Of a stretch of 64,000 nucleotides of DNA, positions 8,226 to 17,873 are shown piece by piece. Within the stretch, counting starts at the first letter, position 1; every line of letters begins with the position of its first letter. A program made the position numbers and the translations under genes. The notes beneath the pieces are model-generated. The model worked only from the letters and a program-made list of their open reading frames with translations, ran no database searches and had not been told where the DNA came from. The DNA comes from Methanoplanus limicola DSM 2279 (GTDB lineage Archaea; Halobacteriota; Methanomicrobia; Methanomicrobiales; Methanomicrobiaceae): positions 2,072,957 through 2,136,956 of the forward strand of contig NZ_CM001436.1 of NCBI RefSeq assembly GCF_000243255.1. Reading direction: 5' to 3'.

Positions 8226-11200
8226 TCATGAATCAGCACTTCCCTTCTGCCATGATCTCTCAGGAACAGTGATCTCAAAAGATGCCCCTTCTCCGGGGAT
8301 GCCGTTCTCCCGGATTTCAATCCCTGTCAGTGAGAGGATCTCCCTTGAGAGAAAAAGTCCAAACCCTGTATTTTTTCCACAACTCCTCTTAAATATCGTC
8401 TCCTTTGACTCTTCCAAAACTCCCACACCATCATCCTTCCATGTGATAATAAGACTGTTGTCCGGATCAGAAACCCGGCATAATACCCTGACTCCGGTCG
8501 CCTTTTCACCATGACGCACTGTATTATCCATAAGGTTGTAAAAGACCTTCTCAAGCATCGGGTCTGCATATATGAGATACTCCCCGCATTCATAACTGAC
8601 CGAAAGTTTTCCCCGCCCTGTCTTTCTGATAATACCTGAGATACTGAGCCATGCAGGTCTGTCAACACCGAGTTTTTCATATTCACGGGTGAACTCAATC
8701 TGGTCCTGGATAGCTTTGGCTGAAAAATCAAGACTCTCAAGATATTCCTTAATTAAAGGATAATCGTCAAAATCACCGATAATATCAAGAAATCCCCTGA
8801 TTACAGTGATATTATTTAAAATATCATGCCGTGTTATTGCCGAGAGGATCTGAAGCTTCCGGTTTGCAAGATAAAGGGCATCCTCAGTCTGGCGGAGTTT
8901 TGTAATATCAGTGACAGAACCCTCACAATATAATAAATTTCCATCCCCGTCCCTCACCTTCCTTGCTGTTATTATTGCCTTAAAGAGACCTTTGTCCCTC
9001 TTAACATGGGTGACCTCATAATTCTCAATTATTCCGTTTTCTGAAATTACTGCCAGGACTCTCTCCCTCTCAGCCGGATTTGCATACATATCTGCTGCAT
9101 TTACATTCTCTTTCAGGAGTTTGGTTCTGGAACCATATCCATACATCCTGGCAAGAGAATCATTTGCATCGACAATTATCCCTTTTGGAGTTGTTCTGAA
9201 AAGACCTGTGACAGAGTTTTCAAAGATATCCCTGTACTTCTTCTCACTCTCAAAAAGTGCCTCTTCATTACGCTTCCGCTCAGTAATGTCGGTTACAAGA
9301 GCAAGAATACAATATTCTCCCCCTATACTGATTTTTGTTGCGTGAACTTCGGCAGGATATACAGAACCGTCTTTTCTGCGGTGCCGGACTTCAAATACTG
9401 CGTCACCGTATTCAGGCATATCATGCCACAGCCATCTGTTATCCGCCCTCTTATCTGAATCAGGATCAATATCCGCGACATTGAGAGAGAGAAGTTCATC
9501 ACGGGAGTATCCGGTTGTCTTTATGGCTTTCCGGTTAACATCAATGATATTTCCGTCCAGGTCATGTAAAAAGAGCATCTGCGAAGCTTTCTCAACAAGA
9601 GTTCTGAATTTATTCTCACTCTCGCGAAGGGCAATCTCAGCATTTTTCCGCTCAGTAATATCAGTATGTGTCCCGACCATCCTCACAGGATTTCCGTCTT
9701 CATCCCGGCTTACAACACTCCCTCTTGCGTAAATCCACCGGTAATCTCCAGCTTTCGCCCTCATCCTGAACTCAAGCTGATACCCATCCTTACCACTGCG
9801 GATAGTCTCATATATAAACTTCTCCGCAGGGCCGATGTCATCCGGATGGACAAGTCCTCTCCATGTATCATATGAAGCCGGCATCTCATCAGGCTCATAG
9901 CCAAGCATAGTGTACCAGCGGGGACTGAAGAATGCATTGCCAGTAGGGATATCCCAGTCCCAGATACCGTCATTTGTGGCATCAAGCGTCAGAGTCAGCC
10001 TCTCCTCGCTCTTAAGCAGGGCTTCCTCCGCCTTTTTATTAGCCGTAATATCACGTGCAGAGCCGACTGTCCCTATCATCTCTCCTTTCTCATTCAGGAA
10101 AGGAGCCTTGTGGACATCAAGAAAGATAAATTTCCCCTTAATATTGCCATACTCATCAAAATGCTGCGGAACTTTCACATCCATCGTAATCTGATCTGAA
10201 TCAGAGCAGATCTCACCAAATGTATGCCACTCAGGATCTTCAGGATGGCGTGCCCTTTCACGCTCTGCAAAATAGAGGTCAGTCTTACCGACAGGTTCGG
10301 CTGTATCTTCTGCACAGAGCAGATTCACACAGGCAGCCTTGTTCGCAAAGATGTAGCGTTTTTCAGTGTCCTTTGCCCAGATCATATCCGGGACGTTGTC
10401 ACACATCATCCTCATTATATTATAAAGATGTTCGTACTTCTCCTCACTTTCATGGAGTGCATCCTCTGTCCTCTTCTTCTCAGTAATATCACGGAGCTGC
10501 TCGATAATTCTGACAATATTTTCGTCTTCATCCAGTACAGGAATGCTCAGGCAGTCGAGATAAAGGCCCAGTTCGGGGACGTACTTCTCAATCCTCTGCA
10601 TCTTTTTTGTCTTTACGGCCTCCCTTGTTGCGCATTCCACGCATTCGGTATCACGCCCTATCAGATTATAGCATTTTTTATTCCTCACCTCATCCGGAGT
10701 CATACCAAGAAGCCTGTAGCCCGCTTCATTGTAGCATTCAATTGTATGATCGGCATACTGAATTGCCAGGACATCCGGAATTCCGTTTATAATCCCGGAA
10801 AGGAGGTTATTCTTATAATCCACAGCTATCCCGGAGGATTTCTTCTCCTCTGCAAGGGATAATGCCCTGCCGTAAAGTTCAGGTAACTGTAATATTGGCG
10901 GCATCTTTTTACGGAGATAAAAGTCAGCCCCGCCATTTAAAGCCTCAATTGCGTCATCCGCACTCCTGCTCTCTGTGAAGATGATAAAAGGAGTTCTGTC
11001 CCCCCTGCACCTAAGCGATCTCAGAAGTTTAATGCCGTCAATTTTGTCCGTCCGGTAATCTGAGATGATGACGTCATAAACATTTCCGGCTAACAGTTTT
11101 TCAGCCTCTTTCTGACCGCAGGCAGTACTAACATTAATACCGGCTGATTCTTCAAGAAATGTCTTTCCGGCACTCAGAAGTAAAGGGTTCTCATCAACAT

Positions 11201-11261
11201 GAAGTATATTATATCTCTTCGATGATTCCCCGGATAATGAATTATTTAAATTTTCTTCCAA
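8226..11261 (-). CDS. Hybrid receiver/multi-PAS histidine kinase
   Basis: A 1011-residue protein. It starts with a receiver domain (about 17-135) containing HVDEN, the phospho-acceptor Asp in VIISDYRTDKIDG and the conserved Lys in YLRKK. Five PAS domains follow (about 150-265, 280-405, 415-535, 545-660 and 665-780); the first contains a Cys pair motif (CVEC) that could bind metal or respond to redox. The H-box AITRHDILNN and a HATPase (MDNTVRHG, DDGVGV, NTGFGLFLS) close the protein. Having the receiver first means input from another kinase can modulate this one. No transmembrane segment is present, so it is cytoplasmic. The N-terminus MEENLNNSLSGES is unstructured-looking, so the exact start is not certain. 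Confidence 0.9.
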   Translation of the reverse strand: MEENLNNSLSGESSKRYNILHVDENPLLLSAGKTFLEESAGINVSTACGQKEAEKLLAGNVYDVIISDYRTDKIDGIKLLRSLRCRGDRTPFIIFTESRSADDAIEALNGGADFYLRKKMPPILQLPELYGRALSLAEEKKSSGIAVDYKNNLLSGIINGIPDVLAIQYADHTIECYNEAGYRLLGMTPDEVRNKKCYNLIGRDTECVECATREAVKTKKMQRIEKYVPELGLYLDCLSIPVLDEDENIVRIIEQLRDITEKKRTEDALHESEEKYEHLYNIMRMMCDNVPDMIWAKDTEKRYIFANKAACVNLLCAEDTAEPVGKTDLYFAERERARHPEDPEWHTFGEICSDSDQITMDVKVPQHFDEYGNIKGKFIFLDVHKAPFLNEKGEMIGTVGSARDITANKKAEEALLKSEERLTLTLDATNDGIWDWDIPTGNAFFSPRWYTMLGYEPDEMPASYDTWRGLVHPDDIGPAEKFIYETIRSGKDGYQLEFRMRAKAGDYRWIYARGSVVSRDEDGNPVRMVGTHTDITERKNAEIALRESENKFRTLVEKASQMLFLHDLDGNIIDVNRKAIKTTGYSRDELLSLNVADIDPDSDKRADNRWLWHDMPEYGDAVFEVRHRRKDGSVYPAEVHATKISIGGEYCILALVTDITERKRNEEALFESEKKYRDIFENSVTGLFRTTPKGIIVDANDSLARMYGYGSRTKLLKENVNAADMYANPAERERVLAVISENGIIENYEVTHVKRDKGLFKAIITARKVRDGDGNLLYCEGSVTDITKLRQTEDALYLANRKLQILSAITRHDILNNITVIRGFLDIIGDFDDYPLIKEYLESLDFSAKAIQDQIEFTREYEKLGVDRPAWLSISGIIRKTGRGKLSVSYECGEYLIYADPMLEKVFYNLMDNTVRHGEKATGVRVLCRVSDPDNSLIITWKDDGVGVLEESKETIFKRSCGKNTGFGLFLSREILSLTGIEIRENGIPGEGASFEITVPERSWQKGSADS

Positions 11262-11754
11262 GATATTCCCCCCAAAAATCCGGCAGGCGGAACATGCAGA
11301 AACTTATAATTAAGATCCTGCACAAGTGCCATATATATCTGTTTTTGTTATCCCGGCACCCTTTAATCCGGAAAAATCCCTTATGAAGAAGAAACTTTGA
11401 AAACAAACCTGCCAAAGATCTTCTTCATATGACCCTGAGGATGAAAGTGCAGAGCAGTCAGAAATGAAAAACTGTGCACAGGAAAAATTCAACCCCGTGG
11501 TACTCACAATAATTTCTATTACCACCATTATATATATACGTTTTTAAGTGATTCACTTCAGCACCTGCTATGATGATGAAGATGAAAGAGAGGTGTGTAT
11601 TTGTAACCGGTAATCAGGTATCCGCCGTCCTCAAAAATACATAATTAACATATGAGACATATGTCCTCACACCCAAGGCCGGCTCACAGCAATACTTATT
11701 CAGTACATATTGATACTAAAATCCGGACAAAACTGAACAAAATCCGGGTATAAA

Positions 11755-11888
11755 GGGATAAAGAGAGATGAAGGGATAAAGACAGATGAAGGGATAAAGA
11801 GAGATGAAGGGATAAAGAGAGATGAAGGGATAAAGAGAGATGAAGGGATAAAGAGAGATGAAGGGATAAAGAGAGATGAAGGGATAAA
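11755..11888. repeat. 18-bp tandem repeat, seven copies plus a partial
   Basis: GGGATAAAGAGAGATGAA is repeated head to tail from 11755 to 11880, followed by the partial GGGATAAA. Copy 2 has a single change (GAC for GAG); the others are identical. It lies in the 660-bp gap 11262-11924, between the 3' end of the HTH-PAS gene and the 5' side of the hybrid kinase gene. The rest of the gap shows AT-rich promoter-like sequence near 11528-11545 and no credible gene. Confidence 0.95.
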
Positions 11889-11924
11889 ATCCCAAATAAT
11901 AATTAAAGTTGAAAAATAAAAAGT

Positions 11925-13310
11925 TCAGATCTCCCTTGCAACTGAACAGAAGTACATCCTTTCAGAGTACTGAACAAAATTCCGGGAGACATCAACGTCA
12001 AAGATTTCTCCGTTCTGTTTTGCATGTATTGAAATTGTTCTCTCCTTCTTGCCCGGATGTGCTTCCTTCCACATATGCTGCCATTCTTCCTTGGAAATTG
12101 ACGGATTAATATCGAATACAGACCGGGATTTCATCTCAGCGTCCGAATAGCCGAGAAGTTCACCGGCCGTCTTATTGGCTTTGTAGACCTTTCCGTCCTC
12201 ATCAAAGAGAATTATTGAATCCGAGGCATGGTCAAATGCAAACTGAGTGAATAAAAGCTCCTGTTCAAGGTCTTCCTTCTCGGAGATTACACCAAGAAGC
12301 CTCCGGTTTGCCTCCTGAAGTTCATTTGTCCTCTCCTGTATGAGTTTTTCAAGGTTATCATAGTACTGCCTCAGTCTGCCTTCGCTCAGTTTAAGTTCGG
12401 TGATATTCCTGCCGATTGCGTGGTAACCGGAAATATCACCACTGTCCTTAAAGATCACCCTGAATGTCCAGTTCTCATATCCGATGCCCCCGTCCTTTCT
12501 CACTGATTTGACATCAAGGCTGCCGGAATTATTTTCCTGACTCAGCGAAGAGATGAGATTCTGCACCCTCTCCCTCTCATCTGCCTGAAACATCGGAATA
12601 AACCGAAGACCGGTTATTCTCTCAAAACTCCTGCCGATATGCCGGCAGTATGCCTCATTTACGAAAAGAATGGTCAGCTCATCGCTGATATGCACGATAA
12701 ATTCTGTCTGGTCGCTTGTGACTGCCTCATACTGTCTGCGGCATATTTTAAGTTTTTCAAGGTTTTCGATATTTTCTGTATTGTCATATATTACAACCGC
12801 ACAGCCATCCCGTCCGGTATCAAAGACTATGGGTATGAAATGCAGACGGAGGTGAAGCTTTTTACCAAGAATATGGGTCTCCCTCTCAATAATTTCAGAT
12901 CTGCCCTGAACTGCATTGTGGCAGAGTTCTTCAATTATGACCTCTTTGAAGAGTGAATACGGAAGGTTCTGAATCTTTTCGCCATATAAGACATCAAGCG
13001 GGCATTTCAGAAGATTAAGGGCTTCTTTGTTCACCATCGATATCTCCTTTTTTGAACTGAGAATTATTACCGGAAACGGAGTATATCTGATGAATGATGA
13101 GATTGGGATTCTCTGTACAAGATAATAATTCTTTGACGGGCCTGTCTGTTTTCTGTCAATATCACCTTTGAGTTTTAACATATCAAGATATTTTGCACTG
13201 GTATTTCTGTGCATATGCAGTGCACTTGATATCTCAGATATGTTCAGTCCCTTGGGATATTTCCTGAGAAGTTCTTTTATATCAATTGTTTCCTGAAATT
13301 CGCCTGCCAT
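11925..13310 (-). CDS. HTH-PAS transcriptional regulator, candidate controller of acs
   Basis: 461 residues. The first about 60 form a winged-helix-like HTH (LLRKYPKGLNISEISSALHM, then a recognition helix with RNTSAKYLDMLKLKG). Three PAS domains follow (about 70-185, 190-310 and 345-460). A coiled coil (LEKLIQERTNELQEANRRL, about 318-340) sits between the second and third PAS. There is no H-box or ATPase, so the protein probably senses through PAS and acts through DNA binding, not phosphotransfer. It is divergent from acs, and the 183 bp between them carry palindromes, one over this gene's own TATA-like box. Control of acs and of itself is inferred from that arrangement. The ligand is unknown. 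Confidence 0.85.
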   Translation of the reverse strand: MAGEFQETIDIKELLRKYPKGLNISEISSALHMHRNTSAKYLDMLKLKGDIDRKQTGPSKNYYLVQRIPISSFIRYTPFPVIILSSKKEISMVNKEALNLLKCPLDVLYGEKIQNLPYSLFKEVIIEELCHNAVQGRSEIIERETHILGKKLHLRLHFIPIVFDTGRDGCAVVIYDNTENIENLEKLKICRRQYEAVTSDQTEFIVHISDELTILFVNEAYCRHIGRSFERITGLRFIPMFQADERERVQNLISSLSQENNSGSLDVKSVRKDGGIGYENWTFRVIFKDSGDISGYHAIGRNITELKLSEGRLRQYYDNLEKLIQERTNELQEANRRLLGVISEKEDLEQELLFTQFAFDHASDSIILFDEDGKVYKANKTAGELLGYSDAEMKSRSVFDINPSISKEEWQHMWKEAHPGKKERTISIHAKQNGEIFDVDVSRNFVQYSERMYFCSVAREI

Positions 13311-13344
13311 TTAACCAAAACCTTCTGCCTGCCGGAATTTTTCT

Positions 13345-13419
13345 ATGCACTGCATATAAGTTGTGCTTAAGACATATTTATTTATTGTCAATGCATTGTA
13401 TGAGTATTGCGCACTGCAT
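13345..13419. promoter_or_regulatory. Divergent promoter region with repeated palindromic operator-like sites
   Basis: Three related sites lie between the regulator and acs: ATGCACTGCAT (13345-13355, perfect palindrome about a central base), CAATGCATTG (13389-13398, perfect 10-bp palindrome) and GCGCACTGCAT (13409-13419). The first overlaps a TATA-like element for the leftward gene (CTTATATG, minus strand, 13353-13360). A TATA-like ATATTTATTT (about 13373-13382) could serve acs, which would place the other two sites near its transcription start. GCACTGCAT also recurs at 16495-16503. Binding by the HTH-PAS protein is inference. Confidence 0.5.
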
Positions 13420-13505
13420 AGGTGCGTCAGACTCTTCTGCATAATAATACAATGCGGAGGGGTGAGCGAACAGACAAATCTACATGATTAATCATGCAGG
13501 TGGAA

Positions 13506-15401
13506 ATGATGAGTGATAATTTCGATGTGAAACTTGAAAAAAAGTCATACCTTCCGGAATACTCCTATCGCGACAATTCCTGGATTGGTGAGTATGAACC
13601 GGCCTACCAGAGATTCCTGGATGATCCTGAGCGCTTCTGGAGTGAAATTGCACATGAACTGGAATGGATGCAGCCATGGGATAATGTTATGGAGTGGGAG
13701 CACCCATATGCAAAATGGTTCACCAATGCAAAGCTCAATATCACCTGCAACTGTCTTGACAGGCATGTAAACGGTGATAAGAGAAATAAAGTTGCATTAA
13801 TGTGGCGTGGTGAGGACGAACTGCACGAGCGTGTCCTCACATACAGACAGCTTCATGCACAGGTGATGCGATTTGCAAATGCACTTAAGGGACTCGGAGT
13901 CAGGAAGGGGGATGCAGTCTGCCTATATATGCCGTTTGTTCCGGAGCATGTGGTTGCAATACTTGCCTGTGCACGAATCGGGGCTGTACACAGCATTGTT
14001 TACGGAGGGTTTGGTGCAGATGCACTTAACAGCCGGATACGTGATGCCAATGCAAAGGTTGTCATAACGGCAGATGTCAGCTATAGGCGTGGAAAGACGA
14101 TAATGTTAAAGTCAATCGTTGATGAGGCGGTCACCAACGCATCCTGTGTTGAAAAGGTAGTTGTCCTGAAGAGAACCAACCTTAATATCGAGCTTATGCC
14201 TGAAAAAGAGGTTGATTTCTACGAGATAATGGCTAATGCAGACCCGGTATGTGAACCGGAAGTCATGGATGCTGAAGATCCGCTCTTCATCCTCTACACA
14301 AGCGGAACAACGGGCAAGCCCAAAGGGATTGTGCATACCTGCGGCGGTTATATGGTCGGGACATATTATACGACAAAATATGTCTTTGATATGAAAGATT
14401 CCGATGTCCACTGGTGCACTGCCGATCCTGGCTGGATCACGGGGCACAGCTATATCGTGTACGGCCCGCTCTCCACCGGAGCAACAGTCCTTATCTCAGA
14501 GACTGTTCCGGACTATCCTGATCCCGGCATCTGGTGGAAGACGGTTGAGGATATCGGAGTTACCATATTCTACACCGCACCAACGTCCATCAGGATGTTT
14601 ATGAAGTATGGGGAGGAATGGCCGAAAAAATACAATCTCGATTCGCTGAGGATACTTGGTTCTGTCGGTGAACCCTTAAATCCGGAGGCTTTTGAGTGGT
14701 ATTACAGAAAGATTGGCAAGGCCAGATGCCCGATAATAGATACATGGTGGCAGACTGAAACCGGGATGCATATGCTTGCAACACTTGTCGGCGATAAGAT
14801 GAAGCCTGGATTTACAGGCAAACCGATTCCGGGTGTTATAGCAGATGTGGTAGATAAAGACGGCAATCCCTGTGCACCGGGAATAGGCGGACTTTTGGTT
14901 ATAAAGGCACCCTGGCCGTCTATGATGCGGACCATCCATAATGACGATGAGAGGTACAGGCAGTACTGGAATACGGTCGGAAATTACTATACTGCCGGAG
15001 ACCTTGCCGTTAAGGATGAGGATGGCTATATCATGGTCATAGGGCGATCCGATGATGTTATAATCGTTGCCGGCCATAATCTCGGTACGGCCGAGGTCGA
15101 GAGTGCACTTGTATCACAGGAGGCTGTTGCCGAAGCGGCAGTTATAGGAAAGCCTGATCCTGTTAAGGGCCAGTCGGTCAAAGCCTTTGTAACGCTCTGC
15201 GTAGGGTATAAACCGAGCGAGGCACTGAAAAATGACCTGATATACAATGTCAGGATGAGCCTTGGCCCGATTGCAATGCCTTCTGAGATTGAGTTTGTCG
15301 ATTCGCTGCCAAAGACCAGAAGCGGAAAGATAATGAGGCGGGTATTAAAGGCTAAGGATATGGGTCTCGATCCGGGTGACATCTCCACGCTGGAGGAGTA
15401 A
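13506..15401 (+). CDS. acs: Acetyl-CoA synthetase (AMP-forming)
   Basis: A full-length acetyl-CoA synthetase of about 631 residues. The frame opens at ATG 13494, but AGGTGG at 13498-13503 favours ATG 13506 or 13509. The ANL-family motifs are present: phosphate loop YTSGTTGKPKG, GSVGEPLNPEAFEWY, DTWWQTETG, hinge AGDLAVKDEDGYIMVIGRSDD and the catalytic C-terminal Lys in LPKTRSGKIMRR. Lys acetylation at that last motif inactivates bacterial Acs; whether that happens here is unknown, although a GNAT and an HDAC-family protein lie elsewhere in the window. It makes acetyl-CoA from acetate, ATP and CoA. satP follows 158 bp downstream on the same strand, giving a coherent acetate-assimilation unit. 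Confidence 0.97.
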   Translation: MMSDNFDVKLEKKSYLPEYSYRDNSWIGEYEPAYQRFLDDPERFWSEIAHELEWMQPWDNVMEWEHPYAKWFTNAKLNITCNCLDRHVNGDKRNKVALMWRGEDELHERVLTYRQLHAQVMRFANALKGLGVRKGDAVCLYMPFVPEHVVAILACARIGAVHSIVYGGFGADALNSRIRDANAKVVITADVSYRRGKTIMLKSIVDEAVTNASCVEKVVVLKRTNLNIELMPEKEVDFYEIMANADPVCEPEVMDAEDPLFILYTSGTTGKPKGIVHTCGGYMVGTYYTTKYVFDMKDSDVHWCTADPGWITGHSYIVYGPLSTGATVLISETVPDYPDPGIWWKTVEDIGVTIFYTAPTSIRMFMKYGEEWPKKYNLDSLRILGSVGEPLNPEAFEWYYRKIGKARCPIIDTWWQTETGMHMLATLVGDKMKPGFTGKPIPGVIADVVDKDGNPCAPGIGGLLVIKAPWPSMMRTIHNDDERYRQYWNTVGNYYTAGDLAVKDEDGYIMVIGRSDDVIIVAGHNLGTAEVESALVSQEAVAEAAVIGKPDPVKGQSVKAFVTLCVGYKPSEALKNDLIYNVRMSLGPIAMPSEIEFVDSLPKTRSGKIMRRVLKAKDMGLDPGDISTLEE

Positions 15402-15559
15402 ACCCGGCAAACCTGAATTTTTGCAGGCAGATTTAAGGGTATGTTCCGGGAGTCGGGTTATCTCTGCATATGCCGGAGACATCCGGAGTACCCGATAAAC
15501 CCTGCAAAAATTTCCGGGCGGAAAATACAGCAGGAGACAATTAAATAAAGGTGATCTAA

Positions 15560-16141
15560 ATGGAAAAAGAGAACAGAAACAGTTTCTTTCTGATGGACGG
15601 AACGGCCAACCCGGCACCACTTGGGCTTTTGGCTTTTGGTATGACAACTGTGCTATTAAATATTCACAATGCAGGGTATTTTGCACTTGGCAGTATGATT
15701 ATGGGGATGGGAATATTTTACGGAGGCCTTGCACAGGTTATAGCCGGAATAATGGAATGGAAGAAGAACAATACCTTTGGAACGACTGCATTCTGCTCGT
15801 ATGGTTTCTTCTGGATAAGCCTTGTAGCTCTGCTGATACTGCCGGGACTTGGCCTTGCAGCGGCACCGGAGAAAGTCGCAATGGGTTCATACCTCTTAAT
15901 GTGGGGAATATTCACCTCTGTGATGTTTGTAGCCACCCTTAAGATGAACCGGGCCATACAGTTTGTCTTCGGTTCACTTGCACTGCTCTTCTTCCTGCTT
16001 GCAGCCGGAGATTTTACAGGAAATGCTCTCATAACGACCATAGCCGGATATGAAGGGATAATCTGCGGATTTTCTGCCATATATGCAGGACTTGGCCAGG
16101 TACTCAATGAGGTATATCAGAAAGATCTGGTGCCCCTCTGA
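15560..16141 (+). CDS. satP: Acetate/succinate transporter, GPR1/FUN34/YaaH (SatP) family
   Basis: 193 residues, a typical length. The family signature [11 protein letters not shown] is near residue 17, followed by six hydrophobic helices (about 20-40, 50-70, 77-100, 105-125, 133-150 and 155-180). AAAGGTGATCTAAATG supplies a clear ribosome binding site. SatP-type proteins move acetate (and in bacteria succinate) across the membrane with protons. Its place just after acs links uptake with activation. A T-rich run soon after the stop (about 16167-16177) may terminate transcription. Confidence 0.93.
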   Translation: MEKENRNSFFLMDGTANPAPLGLLAFGMTTVLLNIHNAGYFALGSMIMGMGIFYGGLAQVIAGIMEWKKNNTFGTTAFCSYGFFWISLVALLILPGLGLAAAPEKVAMGSYLLMWGIFTSVMFVATLKMNRAIQFVFGSLALLFFLLAAGDFTGNALITTIAGYEGIICGFSAIYAGLGQVLNEVYQKDLVPL

Positions 16142-16721
16142 TACAGGTCAGGGACAAAACTAATTCCTTTTTTTTTGCTGAATGATTTTATACGGCCTCA
16201 AAACCATAGTGGTTTAATCAGCAACAATACCACAGATATTCTTTCGGCCTGCATAAGCAAAATAGGTCTGTAACCGATTTTTTGCGGATTATATTGTTGC
16301 ATCTTCGTTACCGGGATTTTTAAATCTGCTGAATTAAAAAAGTCCCTCATGAACCAGCCGGTTCACAGATGATGAATGAAACAGTGTATTGTTTCATAGG
16401 AGGTATATATCTTTAATATTTTATCCTGCCCATCGACCATTTCCCTGCCGGTCTTTGTTTCTTCATTATACGAAAATGTTAGGGATATTATAGTGCACTG
16501 CATAATGTTTTGGGATAATCGGAGTGTAACGGAGATTATTCCAAATCATGCACTTATACCGCACTTCATAGTAATAAGCAAACTTTCCGGACCATTCCGG
16601 AAAGTTCTGCATTATACTATATATTGAACCGGTTTTCATTTAAATCAGATTCGAGCACCACATCATCTATAAATATCAAATTTCATAAATAACCGGTCAC
16701 ATACAAATTCTGCCAAAAAAA
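16142..16721. other. 580-bp gene-free region between convergent genes, with several hairpins
   Basis: No ORF here resembles a gene. The region contains ATGAAACA (16376-16383) with TGTTTCAT (16390-16397), an 8-bp inverted repeat, followed by an AGGAGG (16398-16404 region) that has no start codon in range. It also holds a GCACTGCAT site (16495-16503), an imperfect inverted repeat TTGGGATAATC/GATTATTCCAA (about 16509-16545) and a perfect 11-bp hairpin (16581-16606). A small RNA or a decayed gene is possible; nothing proves either. Confidence 0.5.
16581..16606. terminator. Perfect 11-bp stem-loop AACTTTCCGGA/TCCGGAAAGTT
   Basis: The arms 16581-16591 and 16596-16606 pair perfectly around a CCAT loop. 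It lies between the ends of satP and the leftward DUF4365 operon. A bidirectional terminator or RNA-processing signal fits the position, but there is no T-run, so an operator cannot be ruled out. Confidence 0.35.
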
Positions 16722-17873
16722 TTATTCCCTTTCAATCATTAAGTCTCCTGGATTTTTTAGGAAGTATGTACGGCCTTCACGAACCAAAGTGCCATAACAG
16801 GCAATTGTCTTTTCCTGATCATGTGCCTGTACAGCCAGGTGATATAGTTCATCAGGAAGCTCAAAACTGATTTTTCTGGGCTTTTCATCAATAAAAGCTA
16901 TTACTGTGATCTTTCCGGCTGATGAACCTTCGTTTCTTTCCAGTCTTATTACCGGCCCCCTGACTTCAAAATCATCACGGGGTGCTGACTCTCTGAAAAC
17001 ACGGGCTACTTCATCCAGGACGGGCATTATGTCCGCGGAAAGATAAACATTTTTTACCACATCAGCAATTGCCGGTCGGTTTCTGGATAATGAAAAACTG
17101 ACATACAGATCCTGATATTGATCATTGTATGAGCTGAGCCGGGCAACTGCTTCACAGAGATTGGCACTTACACCTTTTTCAATAGCATCTTCAAAATACT
17201 CAAAAGAACTCTTCACGGCCGCCCTTTCAGCAGCATATTTCATTTCAGCTAATGCAGTTGAAAGGTTAAGGATAACTTTCCTCTCGAAAGGATCTTCTGA
17301 ATTCTGTGCATTTAGTAATTTTGTCTGTTTAATATTTATCTCCGGAGACACAGGTGAGAGGACAGTTACAACATAGCTTCCCTGCTCGGTCTGCCCCAGA
17401 CGAACTTTTTTCATGTAATCAACGGCCTGATTTGGTTTTCTGGCCTGAAAAATAGGTCGTGGTTCTATTGTTGAACAGGCAGATGCCATCATCATGCCCC
17501 AGACATTATTGACAATTTCAACCCCTTTTTCTATTGGAATGCTTCCTCCGGATGAATTGGGAAGACTGAATTTTAATCTGATAATATCTGCTGAGGTTGT
17601 CTTAAGATCATTATATATTTCAGTCTGAGAACGATTTTCAGCGAGTTCAAGAGTATTTAGAAGTTCGCCTATACGGAGTGCGTAATCTATAACTGTTCTG
17701 TCAAGTGGCAGCGTAATCTCATATTCTTCATTGTTACCATCTCTGGTGATCCAGACAGAATACTTATCAGGCATGATAAATGATTCATTCCAGCCTCTGG
17801 ATTTAAGATATAATTCCAAATCCAAAGGCCCAAGAGCATTTAATACTTCAGTATCCCGGATATCAACATTCAT
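16722..17873 (-). CDS. Uncharacterised protein coupled to the DUF4365 gene
   Basis: 383 residues with no family I recognise and no signal peptide or membrane helix. It looks like an acidic, mixed alpha/beta cytoplasmic protein. The C-terminal about 90 residues are strand-rich (VRGPVIRLERNEG, KITVIAFIDEKPRKISFELP, YGTLVREGRTYFL), resembling a small beta-barrel or OB-like domain; the middle is helical and Ala-rich (TALAEMKYAAERAA). The start ATG overlaps the TGA of the DUF4365 gene as ATGA (17870-17873), so the two proteins are probably made in fixed ratio and may act together. Nothing shows a catalytic motif. It could be the sensor, inhibitor or specificity partner of a putative nuclease (inference). 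Confidence 0.8.
   Translation of the reverse strand: MNVDIRDTEVLNALGPLDLELYLKSRGWNESFIMPDKYSVWITRDGNNEEYEITLPLDRTVIDYALRIGELLNTLELAENRSQTEIYNDLKTTSADIIRLKFSLPNSSGGSIPIEKGVEIVNNVWGMMMASACSTIEPRPIFQARKPNQAVDYMKKVRLGQTEQGSYVVTVLSPVSPEINIKQTKLLNAQNSEDPFERKVILNLSTALAEMKYAAERAAVKSSFEYFEDAIEKGVSANLCEAVARLSSYNDQYQDLYVSFSLSRNRPAIADVVKNVYLSADIMPVLDEVARVFRESAPRDDFEVRGPVIRLERNEGSSAGKITVIAFIDEKPRKISFELPDELYHLAVQAHDQEKTIACYGTLVREGRTYFLKNPGDLMIERE

Noticed and set aside
10224-10862. 212-codon frame on the plus strand inside the hybrid kinase gene
   Set aside because: It is antisense to clear PAS domains with full motif conservation.
11310-11528. 72-codon open frame, minus strand
   Set aside because: Short, Ser/Cys-rich, no family resemblance and no coding context; more likely promoter region of the hybrid kinase.
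13494-13505. ATG 13494 as acs start
   Set aside because: AGGTGG lies inside this extension and points to ATG 13506 or 13509.
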